A DNA stretch of 64,000 nt, taken from contig CAZUQM010000013.1 in NCBI GenBank assembly GCA_964622545.1, positions 62,001 through 126,000 of the forward strand, read 5' to 3'. The notes below the pieces were generated by a model that ran no database searches, had not been told where the DNA came from, and saw only the letters and a program-made list of their open reading frames with translations. The position numbers and the translations under genes are program-made. The DNA comes from JAFGLZ01 sp964622545. GTDB lineage: Bacteria; Planctomycetota; Phycisphaerae; UBA1845; JAFGLZ01. This document shows, one piece after another, positions 32,534-41,648 of the stretch (positions within the stretch are counted from its first letter, which is position 1; each line of letters opens with the position of its first letter).

Positions 32534-33601
32534 GTGGTGCCACTGCTGTGCCAGCAGTGCTTGTCAAGAGAGTGGTTCGCTTCCGCACGGCTCACAGAGC
32601 AGTGGCTCATGGCATCACATGACATGACCGACGAATACCGCGTCCAACTCGACATCTACAACGGTCCGCTCGATCTGCTGCTCTACCTGATCCGGCGCGA
32701 GGAGGTCGACATCTACGACATCCCCATCGCCAAGATCGCCGACCAGTACGTGGCCTTCGTCGAGATGCTCCGCGAGGTCGACCCCAATTCCGCCGGCGAG
32801 TTCCTCGTGATGGCCACCGTCCTGATGGAGATCAAGTCGCGCATGCTCCTGCCGCGACAGCCGGCCGAATCCGAGGAGGAGTTCGAGGATCCGCGGCTCG
32901 AGCTCGTGCGCCAACTGCTCGAATACAAGAAGTTCAAGGACGCCGCGGAACACCTCAAAACCGCCGCCGAGGAGCAGGCGCACCGCTATCCCCGACAACC
33001 CGCCAAAATCGAGACCGACGGCGACGACGTCGACATCGACTCGCTCCAGATGTGGGACCTGGTCGAGGCCTTCCGCGAGGTCTTGGCCAAGACCGGCCGA
33101 CTCGCACCGCACGAGGTCCAATACGACGATACCCCCATCGCCCTGCACGCCGCGGACATGGTCGACCGTCTCCAGCGAGAGGACGGGTCGCTACCGTTCG
33201 CCGAGATCTTCGAGGGGCGGACACGCGGCGAGTGCATCGGCCTCTTCCTGGCCTTGCTCGAGCTCATGCGGCAACGTCGCGTCCGAGCCGAGCAGGACGA
33301 AGCGCAGGGCCCCATCATCGTCCACCTGATCAGCGCCGAGCCGCTCGAAGACCTCGACGACGAGGCCGGCCCGTTCGCATCGGCCCAAGCCGACACCATG
33401 CAAGACACCGACGGTCAAGCCTCCGAGCCATCCCCGGCGGGCCCCACCACCGAGCAAGCCGAAGCCTCATCGGCCTCAACCGAGGACGACCTGTCCGATG
33501 AAGAGGACCTGAGCGACGATCTCGGCGAGATGCCCGACGTACCCGACTGGACCGAACCGCCGGACCGCGATCCGCAACCGCCCCCGACGCCATCGCCCTA
33601 G
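32534..33601 (+). CDS. scpA: Segregation and condensation protein A
   Basis: Clear ScpA kleisin: YRVQLDIYNGPLDLLLYLIRR, the conserved start, then AGEFLVMATVLMEIKSRMLLP and a C-terminal winged helix near RTRGECIGLFLALLELMRQRR. With ScpB and SMC it forms the condensin that compacts chromosomes; scpB is not adjacent. An acidic tail of about 85 residues (EDDLSDEEDLSDDLGEM) extends beyond the family norm. The start is uncertain: GTG 32534 has GGAGAG upstream, but ATG 32609 or 32624 fits homologous N-termini better. Confidence 0.92.
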   Translation: MVPLLCQQCLSREWFASARLTEQWLMASHDMTDEYRVQLDIYNGPLDLLLYLIRREEVDIYDIPIAKIADQYVAFVEMLREVDPNSAGEFLVMATVLMEIKSRMLLPRQPAESEEEFEDPRLELVRQLLEYKKFKDAAEHLKTAAEEQAHRYPRQPAKIETDGDDVDIDSLQMWDLVEAFREVLAKTGRLAPHEVQYDDTPIALHAADMVDRLQREDGSLPFAEIFEGRTRGECIGLFLALLELMRQRRVRAEQDEAQGPIIVHLISAEPLEDLDDEAGPFASAQADTMQDTDGQASEPSPAGPTTEQAEASSASTEDDLSDEEDLSDDLGEMPDVPDWTEPPDRDPQPPPTPSP

Positions 33602-33914
33602 CCCCGGCACGCAGGGCCGATCCGACCTCTTTCCGACACCGCCAAGCCATTGACCGGTCCTGCGGTAAGCGGCAGAAATCCCAAGAAATCGCACGTCAAC
33701 CGCTAGCCCGCACTAACCGTCCAACCGGGCCTGCCGAGTAGCAAGACATTGGTGTCATTGGGCTTGCGTAGGCTAGGGAACGCGGGCGAGATGTGATAAT
33801 GAGAGATTGGCTAGGGTCTATGGCGTCTGAATTCTTGCCCCGTCACCGACCTTGTGCTATACTAGCCGAAACATCGAGGGCTGCGGTCAACAAGCAATCC
33901 GGAGAGCGTTTCAA
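33602..33914 (+). other. scpA-lipoprotein intergenic region
   Basis: About 310 bp with no gene seen; it contains the promoter described at 33835. Confidence 0.5.
33835..33863 (+). promoter_or_regulatory. Sigma-70-type promoter
   Basis: TTGCCC (33835-33840), 17-bp spacer, TATACT (33858-33863). Its position excludes the longer start of the next gene at 33852 and supports the GTG at 33915. Confidence 0.6.
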
Positions 33915-34430
33915 GTGACTAGCCGAAGATGCGTTGTCAGACAGTTGGGTGGTCACGGTCTAGCCTTAGCGACGTGCGTAGGCGTTTTCGCGGGCTGCGT
34001 GGACGTCCCCGGCCTGGACAGCCAGTTGCTGGCCAATCTCGGCATCACGCCGGGCCTGCTGGCTGAGGACGGCGGCAACGTCGTGGTCAGCTACACCAAC
34101 GGCGCCAAGCAGGCCGTCAAGTGGCGCATCGCCTGGCAACCGGCCGGCACGCAAGAGCAATCGTTCCTGGCCGTCACTCTCGAACCCGGCCAGACCCGAA
34201 CCCTGACCCTCGATGGATCCGTCCAACGCATCGGGCTCGGCAATCTGGGATCCTGGTCGGTCGCGGCCGTGGTCGACCCCGCGGGGGACAACCCGCACGT
34301 CGTCAGCTACGGTGCCGGCCCGCTGGAGAACGGCGTCGATTACCGCAACGGTGACATCGTCCGTTACCAGATCTCGCCGACAGGGCAGAACACCTACCTG
34401 ATCGCCGCGGAGGTGGCCAAGGGCGGCTAG
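33915..34430 (+). CDS. Putative lipoprotein of unknown function
   Basis: 171 residues from GTG 33915, with GGAGAG 8 bp before. The promoter at 33835-33863 lies just upstream. The signal peptide has a lipobox VFAGC. The mature part is beta-rich and sandwich-like (VVVSYTNGAKQAVKWRIAWQ, LEPGQTRTLTLDG). No known domain is recognised. It may be a periplasm-facing structural or binding lipoprotein. The gene is single, with a repeat-rich gap behind. Confidence 0.75.
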   Translation: MTSRRCVVRQLGGHGLALATCVGVFAGCVDVPGLDSQLLANLGITPGLLAEDGGNVVVSYTNGAKQAVKWRIAWQPAGTQEQSFLAVTLEPGQTRTLTLDGSVQRIGLGNLGSWSVAAVVDPAGDNPHVVSYGAGPLENGVDYRNGDIVRYQISPTGQNTYLIAAEVAKGG

Positions 34431-34845
34431 TACCCGACCACACTTGTTTTTGTGGGTTCCGATCAGGTAAGCGATACGCCACTCAGAGCAGCGACCGTCA
34501 GGGAGCTGTGTTGTTGGAGCGCCTGAACGACAACGCTCCTTCACAGTCGCGTCTCTGACGACGACCCCGAAGTTGTGGAACCGACAAATTCAATTGTGTT
34601 GGACTACTAGTCGCACGCCGCACCGCACCACGCCCACGACACGCCCGGGGCGCGTCCAACCCCAACACCGGAACGGCATATCCCTAACGTGCTGCCCTGA
34701 AATTCTTTAGATTCGGTCCGCTTCCTGCAGGCCGCCTGTCCAGTTCCGATATTGTTACCTCAATCCCCACCCGGCACGGTCCGATATATCAACCAGTGAG
34801 ATGGGATGTCCGCGCGTATCCATGGCTGCGCCGGGGAGGGTAACC
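34431..34845. other. Repeat-containing intergenic region before the polysaccharide cluster
   Basis: About 415 bp without a gene. It includes CAACGCTCCTTCACAGTCGC at 34531-34550, which recurs near-identically at 42773-42792, as well as the inverted half CGACCGTCAGGGAGC at 34493-34507. Confidence 0.5.
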
Positions 34846-35865
34846 ATGAGCAAGCCGGCCGTCAGCGTCATCATACCGACGCACAACTCCGGGCGATTCG
34901 TTCGCCACGCCATCGAGAGCGTCTTGGACCAGACGTTCGACGATCTGGAGGTCATCGTCATTGACGACGGATCCACCGATGGCACGGCCGAACGCGTCGG
35001 TAAGTACGGTTCGAGGGTGCGTTACGTCTCCCAAGCCCGAAGGGGTCCGGCCGCGGCCAGGAATCGCGGAGCCCGCCTGGCCCTGGGGCGATGGTTGGCC
35101 TTCCTCGACGCCGACGACTTCTGGTATCCGCATCGCCTTGCAGAGCAGATGGCCCTGATCGAGGCCGACCCGGAACTCGACTTCGTCACGGGCAACTACC
35201 ATCTGGTCAACGAAGCGGGCCGCATTCTCGGCGAGGCGTTCACGGACAATCCCATGGTCGGCCAGAGCCCGAGACATCCGTGTGGCGATCCGCATCGTGC
35301 CCGCGACAAGAGCGTGAGCTTCGGCAGAGAGGCGGCCGCCGACTTCGTCCGGCACCGGTTCGGCATCCTCACCACCTGCCTCGTGCGGCGAGAGCTCTTC
35401 GAAGGGGTGGAGGGATTCACCGAGCGGTTTCGATTGGCCGAGGACCTGCACCTGATGTTCCGCCTGGCGGTCTACGCAAGGCGCTTCGGCGCGGTTCGCG
35501 TACCGCTTGCCGCATACCGCTTGCGGGACGACTCGGTGTCGCACCGGGATGACGAGGCACGACATCGCGCCACGGTGACGGCCTACGCCGATCTGCTCGG
35601 TCGATGGGATTTGCCCGGAACCGTGGCCGAGGCGGTGTGCGACGAGATGCTCAACGTCGGGCAGGACCTGGCCCATCTGCTCGCCCGTCAGCGAAGGCGG
35701 CTGGCCGCCAGCCTGATGGCCCTATGGGTCTTGTGGCGCCGGCCGTCACGCGAGGCCCTGCGGATGCTCGTCTCGGTCAACCGGCCGCCGAGGCAGGTCG
35801 AGCAGGACCGCAAGCTTCCCGGACTCGATCCGGTGGAATCGTTCCAGTTTGGATTGCTGTTATGA
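34846..35865 (+). CDS. Family 2 glycosyltransferase
   Basis: 339 residues from ATG 34846, with GGGGAGGG upstream; the longer frame start at 34801 is rejected. The GT-A fold is shown by VSVIIPTHNSGRFVRHAIES, VIVIDDGSTDGTAE and the D-A-D-D metal site in FLDADDFWYP, with a late E-D (RLAEDLHLMFRL) as the usual catalytic base. It transfers sugars from nucleotide donors to a lipid-linked acceptor at the inner membrane; its position in a polysaccharide cluster supports this. It ends in an ATGA overlap with a paralogue. Confidence 0.94.
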   Translation: MSKPAVSVIIPTHNSGRFVRHAIESVLDQTFDDLEVIVIDDGSTDGTAERVGKYGSRVRYVSQARRGPAAARNRGARLALGRWLAFLDADDFWYPHRLAEQMALIEADPELDFVTGNYHLVNEAGRILGEAFTDNPMVGQSPRHPCGDPHRARDKSVSFGREAAADFVRHRFGILTTCLVRRELFEGVEGFTERFRLAEDLHLMFRLAVYARRFGAVRVPLAAYRLRDDSVSHRDDEARHRATVTAYADLLGRWDLPGTVAEAVCDEMLNVGQDLAHLLARQRRRLAASLMALWVLWRRPSREALRMLVSVNRPPRQVEQDRKLPGLDPVESFQFGLLL

Positions 35866-36794
35866 CGCGTCCGACCGTCAGTACGATCATTCCGGCCTAC
35901 AACGCCGAGTCGACCTTGGCTCGTGCGATCGACAGCGTCTTGGCGCAGACGTTTGACGCCTGGGAGCTCATCGTCGTCGACGACGGTTCGACGGACGAGA
36001 CCGAGGCCGTTGCCAGAAGCTACGGATCCCGCGTGAAGCTGCTCCGGACCCCGCACCTCGGTCCCGGACCGGCGCGAAACGCCGGCGTTCACGCTTCCAG
36101 CGGCACGTGGCTCGCCTGGCTCGACGCCGACGACGTCTGGTACCCGACCAAGCTCGAGCGCCAGATCGACCTGGCCCGGAGCGACGAGCAGATCGAGTTC
36201 ATCACCGGCAACTACCGCTACATCGACGCAACCGGTCGCGACCTGGGCACCGGATTCGCCCGGGTCGGCTGGCTGTGTGAACGTATCGCCCAACAGGCGA
36301 AGGACGGCCTGGTGGTCTTCGATCGTCAGGACGTCTCACGTTTCATCCGAGAGGGCTTCGGCGCGACGGTCACGATGATGCTGCCCCGTCGGCTCTTTGA
36401 TCGCGTCGGTGGCTTCTGCGATTGGCTTACCGTCGCCGAGGACGTGCACTTCGTGATGCGAGCCGTGGCGGCCTGCACGAGGTTCGCGGCCGTCTGCGAG
36501 CCGCTGGCTACCTACCACCTCCACACCGACAGCACGACCCGTCGCGATGTCGAGAAGGCTCAGCGACAGACGGTCCTGGCCTACCGCGATCTCAGAAGGC
36601 TCCTGGAGACGTGTGACGAAACGATTCACAGGGCCCTGGCCGAGCCCCTGAGCCGCGCGTACCTGAATCAGGCCAAGGTGCTCGGGCGGTCCGGCCGGCG
36701 ACGCGAGGGGCTCAAGGCGGCGTGGGAATCACTGCGACTTCGCCCCAGGCCGATGACTCTTTCCATGATGTACTCACTGGCGTTTGGGGGATGA
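35862..36794 (+). CDS. Family 2 glycosyltransferase (paralogue)
   Basis: 310 residues starting in an ATGA overlap with the previous gene. It shows the same order of motifs: VSTIIPAYNAESTLARAIDS, IVVDDGSTDETE, WLDADDVWYPTKLE and AEDVHFVMRAV. The similarity along the whole length indicates a tandem duplication. It adds another sugar in the same polymer, or a different linkage. Confidence 0.94.
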   Translation: MTRPTVSTIIPAYNAESTLARAIDSVLAQTFDAWELIVVDDGSTDETEAVARSYGSRVKLLRTPHLGPGPARNAGVHASSGTWLAWLDADDVWYPTKLERQIDLARSDEQIEFITGNYRYIDATGRDLGTGFARVGWLCERIAQQAKDGLVVFDRQDVSRFIREGFGATVTMMLPRRLFDRVGGFCDWLTVAEDVHFVMRAVAACTRFAAVCEPLATYHLHTDSTTRRDVEKAQRQTVLAYRDLRRLLETCDETIHRALAEPLSRAYLNQAKVLGRSGRRREGLKAAWESLRLRPRPMTLSMMYSLAFGG

Positions 36795-36795
36795 C

Positions 36796-38052
36796 GTGAC
36801 TGAGCGGCAACGTGTACTCCTGGTGGAGAACGATCCGAACATCGGCGGCTCAGGCCGAAGCCTGGCCACGATCGTCGCATCCGTCGATCGGGAACGCTTC
36901 GAGATGCAGGCCGTCTGCCGGCCCGGCACCATTGCCGAGTCGTTGCACGACCTGGGCGTCCGCTGCCACTGGCCCAATCGCTGGCCTGTCGGCGGCTGGA
37001 GCGTCTGGTCGCAGTTCGCATGGCTGACATGGCTCTGGCGGCTCATCCGGCGCGAGAGGATCGCCCTGGTGCACCTCAATGACGTGGCCGGCTTCCGTCT
37101 GGTTGGGCGTGCGGCCTTACTGGCTGGCGTCCCCGCGCTGTGCCACTTTCGCATGGCCCGCGACGCGGCCAGCCTGGCATGGGCGCTGGGGCGGTCCCGA
37201 CCGGACGGCATGTTCTTTAACAGCCGGGCCATGGCCGACCATCAGGCCCCTCTGTTGCCGGCCAGGTTCCGCGACGTGCCCATGGTGGTCGTGCCCAATG
37301 CGGTCGACGTCGAACGATTCCATCCGGCGCCGATTGCCGAGGCCAAGCACCGCCTCGGATGGGAGCCGGACGTCCCGACCGTGACCGTCGTCAGCAACCT
37401 GTCACCGCTGAAAGGCCAGGACATCTTCATCGCCGCCGCCAAGGACGTCGTACAGTCCTACGGCCCGGAGGTCCGCTTTCACGTGGTCGGACGCGATCTG
37501 ACGCCCGGCGGATGGTTCTGTCAGTCCCTGGCGCGGCAGATACGCTCGTACGGCTTGGAGAGCTCGGTCACGCTTCACGGGCCCATCGAGGACGTCGTGC
37601 CCGTCTACCAGGCCAGCGACGTCGTGGTCTGGACCTCGCGCGGCATGGCGGCCTGCCCGTCCGGCAGCGGGGTTCGGGTCTTCTCGGTCGGCTTTCCCCG
37701 CTGTGCGATCGAAGCGGCCGCCTGCGGAAGACCGCTTGTCCTCTCCAACGCGCCCGGCGCCGATGAATGCATGATGCCCGGACGGACGGGGCTGGTCGTC
37801 CCGCCCGAAGCGCCGCAGGCGATGGCCGAGGCCGTCGTCCGTCTCCTGCACGATGCCGAAGATCGAGAGGCCATGGGCCAGGCCGCACGTCGGTTGGCCG
37901 AATCCACCTACGGGCTTGACCGCTACGGGCGGCTTATCGGCAAGATGTATCAATCAACCGTCGCATCACGGCAGGGACGAGGCCGACACGCCGTGGCCGA
38001 GCCCGGAAATCTGCCGGCAGGCGTGCTCACCGTCGGAGGGATGAGCCCATGA
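36796..38052 (+). CDS. Family 4 glycosyltransferase
   Basis: 418 residues; GTG 36796 follows the previous stop by one base, and GGGGGA lies just upstream. The GT-B fold shows in the N-terminal VLLVENDPNIGGSGRSL, the middle NAVDVERFHP and VTVVSNLSPLKGQDIF, and the C-terminal CAIEAAACGRPLVLS with the nucleotide-binding Glu. A GT4 retaining enzyme is likely. It ends in ATGA overlap with the methyltransferase. Confidence 0.92.
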   Translation: MTERQRVLLVENDPNIGGSGRSLATIVASVDRERFEMQAVCRPGTIAESLHDLGVRCHWPNRWPVGGWSVWSQFAWLTWLWRLIRRERIALVHLNDVAGFRLVGRAALLAGVPALCHFRMARDAASLAWALGRSRPDGMFFNSRAMADHQAPLLPARFRDVPMVVVPNAVDVERFHPAPIAEAKHRLGWEPDVPTVTVVSNLSPLKGQDIFIAAAKDVVQSYGPEVRFHVVGRDLTPGGWFCQSLARQIRSYGLESSVTLHGPIEDVVPVYQASDVVVWTSRGMAACPSGSGVRVFSVGFPRCAIEAAACGRPLVLSNAPGADECMMPGRTGLVVPPEAPQAMAEAVVRLLHDAEDREAMGQAARRLAESTYGLDRYGRLIGKMYQSTVASRQGRGRHAVAEPGNLPAGVLTVGGMSP

Positions 38053-38798
38053 CCACCTGCGCCAACACTCCGGCCGTTCCAGTCGAAGTCGCTCGCGATC
38101 AGCCGACGCTTCGTCGTGCCCTGCCTTCGCGGGCCGGCTTGCGCGACTACTACGAGGACGGTGGCCGCCGTTACCGGCATGTGCCGGAATACGATCCTGT
38201 GGAGCTCACCCGCGTCAACCTCGTCTTCCGTCTGTTGCCTCGGCGAAGCGGACGGTCGGTGCTCGACGTCGGTTGCGGCGACGGTTATCTCCTCGATCGC
38301 CTGGCCTCACGCGGTTTCAGGAACACGTTCGGTGTGGACTTGGCGCAGAGCCGGCTCGACTTCGCGTCGCGGTGTTTCCTCAACAGGAAGCTCGTGCAGT
38401 CGGACGTGGTCGACCTACCCTTTGCGGACGAGGCATTCGACGTCGTCACATGCGTCGAGGTGCTCGAGCACGTGCCCGATCCCGACCGGTCCTTGGTGGA
38501 GCTCGCTCGGGTCAGCGCTCGATACGTCATCTGCACCACGCCCTATTGTGAATCCGTCAGCGAGAACCTGTGTCCGCATTGCGGAAAAGGCTTCCCGCCG
38601 GCGGGGCACTTGCATCGATTCGACGAAGACCGGTTCAAGTCGATGGCCGACCAAGCGGGCCTTCGCTTCAGGCGGTGGAGGCATGCACATCCGGTGCTGG
38701 AGTATCGACGCTTCAGGCTTCTGCCGCCGCTGAGGTGGCTCATTCAGGGCTATTACCGCACGAGCGGCTTTATTGGCGTCCTGCTGGAGAAGCAGTGA
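38049..38798 (+). CDS. Class I SAM-dependent methyltransferase
   Basis: 249 residues with ATG overlapping the GT4 stop. The Rossmann motif VLDVGCGDGYLLDRLA (about residues 70-85), then VDLAQSRLDFA and FDVVTCVEVLEHVPDPD are the family core. A CPHCGKGFPP pair near 178 may bind zinc or be structural. In polysaccharide clusters such enzymes methylate sugars or lipid carriers. Substrate unknown. Confidence 0.92.
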   Translation: MTTCANTPAVPVEVARDQPTLRRALPSRAGLRDYYEDGGRRYRHVPEYDPVELTRVNLVFRLLPRRSGRSVLDVGCGDGYLLDRLASRGFRNTFGVDLAQSRLDFASRCFLNRKLVQSDVVDLPFADEAFDVVTCVEVLEHVPDPDRSLVELARVSARYVICTTPYCESVSENLCPHCGKGFPPAGHLHRFDEDRFKSMADQAGLRFRRWRHAHPVLEYRRFRLLPPLRWLIQGYYRTSGFIGVLLEKQ

Positions 38799-38856
38799 TT
38801 CGAAACGCCGCGGCCGACGTGGCCGTGACCTGGCTTAGCAAGGAAAGCACGCACCC

Positions 38857-40059
38857 ATGCGAGCGATCGTCGCCAGCGAACTGTTCAGCCCGACCCGAGG
38901 CGGCACGGCCGTCTGGTTCGATCATGTCTATCGAACGGACGAGGCGGACGGATCCGAGATCGTTACGGCGCGCGTGCCGGACGGCGACGCGTTCGATGCG
39001 ACCTACCCCCGACGCATCCACCGCGTCGACTGGCGTCGCAATCGGTGGCTTCGACCGGAGTCGGCGGCCGTCTACGCGCGCCTGCTGAGCCGCGTGACCG
39101 CCTTGGCGCGATCGCATCGGTTCGAGGCCATGCATGCCGGACGCGTCCTGCCTTCGGGCCTCGTCTCGGTGGCCGTCGGTAAGGCGTTCCAATTGCCGGT
39201 GCTCATCTATGCCCACGGCGAGGAGATCACAGGCTGGCGTGAGCCGATCAAGCGCCGCGTGATGGGCTGGACCTATCGCCAGGCCGACCTGGTCGTGGCC
39301 AACAGCGCGTTCACGCGAGACCGGCTCGTGGAGCTGGGCGTGGAGCCGGCTCGCGTTGCGATCGTCCATCCGGGAATCGATCCCGCCCGGTTCGGCCCGC
39401 ACGCCCGAGGCGACCGCGTTCGGCGAGAGCTGGGGATCGGCAACGGTCCGCTGATCCTGTCGGTGGGCCGGCTTCAGCGGCGGAAGGGGTTCGATCGGGT
39501 GATAGAGGCGCTTCCGTACCTCTGCGTGGGAAAGCCGAATGTGACCTACGCGCTGGTCGGTACCGGCGAGGACGAGCACCGGCTGCGTCGGCTCGCGTTC
39601 AAGAGCGGGGTTGCCGACAAGGTTCGCTTTGTGGGTCAGGTGTGCGACGAAGAGCTGCCGGCGTGGTACGCGGCGTGTGATGTGTTCGCCATGCCCAACC
39701 GGAACGTCAACGGCGACACGGAAGGCTTCGGCATGGTGTACCTCGAGGCCGGGGCATGCGGTAAGCCGGTCGTGGCCGGTCGCGACGGAGGCACGGGCTC
39801 GGCGGTCCTGGACGGCATCACGGGGCTTCGCGTCGACGGGAGTCGGACCGAGGCCGTTGCCGCGGCGCTGCTTCGGCTGATGACGATGCCCGAGCTGGCC
39901 GAGGCGTTGGGTCGGCAAGGTCAGCGTCGGGCACTGGCGGGCTTCACCTGGGATTCGGTGGCGAGCAAGACGAAGCGTTTACATGACATGATGCTCGGGG
40001 ACACGGACCGCGGACGAAGGCCCGTATGGCAGCCCGTCGGGGTTGCCCTGGAAGGCTAG
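38857..40059 (+). CDS. Family 4 glycosyltransferase
   Basis: 400 residues. The N-terminal GT-B part begins MRAIVASELFSPTRGGTAVW. The C-terminal part has VGRLQRRKGFDRVIEALPYL and the E-x7-E motif in TEGFGMVYLEAGACGKPVV. A GT4 enzyme of the same pathway as the earlier genes, 58 bp after the methyltransferase. Confidence 0.95.
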   Translation: MRAIVASELFSPTRGGTAVWFDHVYRTDEADGSEIVTARVPDGDAFDATYPRRIHRVDWRRNRWLRPESAAVYARLLSRVTALARSHRFEAMHAGRVLPSGLVSVAVGKAFQLPVLIYAHGEEITGWREPIKRRVMGWTYRQADLVVANSAFTRDRLVELGVEPARVAIVHPGIDPARFGPHARGDRVRRELGIGNGPLILSVGRLQRRKGFDRVIEALPYLCVGKPNVTYALVGTGEDEHRLRRLAFKSGVADKVRFVGQVCDEELPAWYAACDVFAMPNRNVNGDTEGFGMVYLEAGACGKPVVAGRDGGTGSAVLDGITGLRVDGSRTEAVAAALLRLMTMPELAEALGRQGQRRALAGFTWDSVASKTKRLHDMMLGDTDRGRRPVWQPVGVALEG

Positions 40060-40078
40060 CGGAGGCCGGCCGGACGTT

Positions 40079-41464
40079 ATGCCCATGACCACCATCGTAT
40101 TCCTGATTGCGTACATCGGCGGGTGCTTGACCGCGCTGCGTTACCCGCTGATCGGCGTCATTACGTACTTGATGATCTACTTCACCTATCCGGCGATGGC
40201 GTGGTGGTCGCGGCCGATCGAGTGGATGGGCATCCGGTACGCCTACACGGCCGCGCTGTTTACGGCGGCGGGCATCTTCATCAACTGGTATCGGCTTCGT
40301 CCGGGGCGTTCACTGTGGCAGCGGCAAGAGATCTTGATGCTCCTGCTGCTGGGCACGATGTACATCAGCATGTTCAGCGGGGCGGGACCTTGCGATACGA
40401 GCCACCGCCAGCTCGACAAGATGTTCAAGGTGTTCCTGTTCGTGTTGATGCTGACGCATGTGGTGGCCGACCTGAGGAGCTACCGTGCCCTGGTGTGGGC
40501 GTTGGCGATCGGCACGTTCTACCTGGCGTACCAGTCGTACACGGCCGGACCATCGAGCTTCATCGACGGGCGCCTCAACGACATCGGCGGTCCGGACTTC
40601 GACCGGGCCCCCGAGCTGGGCGTGCACTTCGTGGTGGTGCTGCCGTTCATTGCGATTCTGCTCTTGACGGATACGCGGTGGTCCGCGCGGCTGTTTCTGC
40701 TGGCCGCGGCGGCGCTGACGTGCAACGGCATCGTGCTGACGCGAACGCGGTCGGCGATGACGGCCATTCTCGTCGGCATGGTCTGGGGCCTGATGAGGAT
40801 GCCGCGCAACTGGCGCTCGCGGTTGATACCGATCGGGGTGGCCGGGGCGATCGGGGCCTACGCCCTGACGGACCAGGCGTTCTGGGAGCGTATGTCGACG
40901 ATTCCCCAGGCGATCGAGGAACAGTCGGACATCAGGCACGACGCCCGCGGCGTGATCGCCACATCCGGGCGGCTGCCGACGTGGATTGCGGCCTGGAACA
41001 TGTGGAAGGACAACCCCTTCGGGGTGGGCATCGGCAACTTCACGCGCCTGATCGAGAACTACCCGCCCGCCCTGTACGCCATCGACGCACATAACACGGT
41101 GGTGCTGTGCTTCGCGGAACTCGGCATCCTGGGCATCCTGACGTTCGCGGCGATTCTGCTGACGCTCTTCGGCCAGCTCCGCCGCCTCAAACGGCTTGCC
41201 GAGTACTATCCGCACCTGCGATGGCTGCGGATGCAGATCTACGCCCTGGAGCTGAGCATCCTCATGTTCGTCGTCGGCGGCATGACGGTGAGCCGGTTTT
41301 ACTGCGAGATGTTTTGGGTGATCCTGGCCATGCCGGTCTGCCTGGAGCGAGCCATCTACAACTCATTGGCGGAGAAGGCAGTAGTACAGCAGGCCGCCTC
41401 GACTGACTCCCCTGTGACTGCCGCGGTGCCGGCAGGGCTGCGGCCCAAGCTCGCGCCCGCGTGA
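40079..41464 (+). CDS. O-antigen-ligase-like polymerase (exosortase-associated type)
   Basis: 461 residues with about ten hydrophobic helices, a long basic periplasmic region and the Wzy-ligase pattern near the end, HNTVVLCFAELGILGILTF. The N-terminus (RYPLIGVITYLMIYFTYP) resembles the PEP-CTERM-linked O-glycosylation ligase group, but this placement is only from pattern. It polymerises or transfers oligosaccharides across the inner membrane. Two PEP-CTERM genes follow, consistent with that association. ATG 40079 is chosen, 13 bp after GGAGG. Confidence 0.8.
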   Translation: MPMTTIVFLIAYIGGCLTALRYPLIGVITYLMIYFTYPAMAWWSRPIEWMGIRYAYTAALFTAAGIFINWYRLRPGRSLWQRQEILMLLLLGTMYISMFSGAGPCDTSHRQLDKMFKVFLFVLMLTHVVADLRSYRALVWALAIGTFYLAYQSYTAGPSSFIDGRLNDIGGPDFDRAPELGVHFVVVLPFIAILLLTDTRWSARLFLLAAAALTCNGIVLTRTRSAMTAILVGMVWGLMRMPRNWRSRLIPIGVAGAIGAYALTDQAFWERMSTIPQAIEEQSDIRHDARGVIATSGRLPTWIAAWNMWKDNPFGVGIGNFTRLIENYPPALYAIDAHNTVVLCFAELGILGILTFAAILLTLFGQLRRLKRLAEYYPHLRWLRMQIYALELSILMFVVGGMTVSRFYCEMFWVILAMPVCLERAIYNSLAEKAVVQQAASTDSPVTAAVPAGLRPKLAPA

Positions 41465-41648
41465 CGCGCGACGGTCGCATCGGCCGTAAGAACGGCGTGG
41501 ACTTGACCCTGCCTCTTGGCCTATCAAGAATAACGTGAAGGGGTTACCGAGCCGGACGGGTTGTGCTTAGGCGCCGCCGTTCTGTGGGTGTGGCTGAATC
41601 CGGTCGGCTTGTTCCGGCGAGAGCATCTCTGCCCGAGGAGGGGTACGC

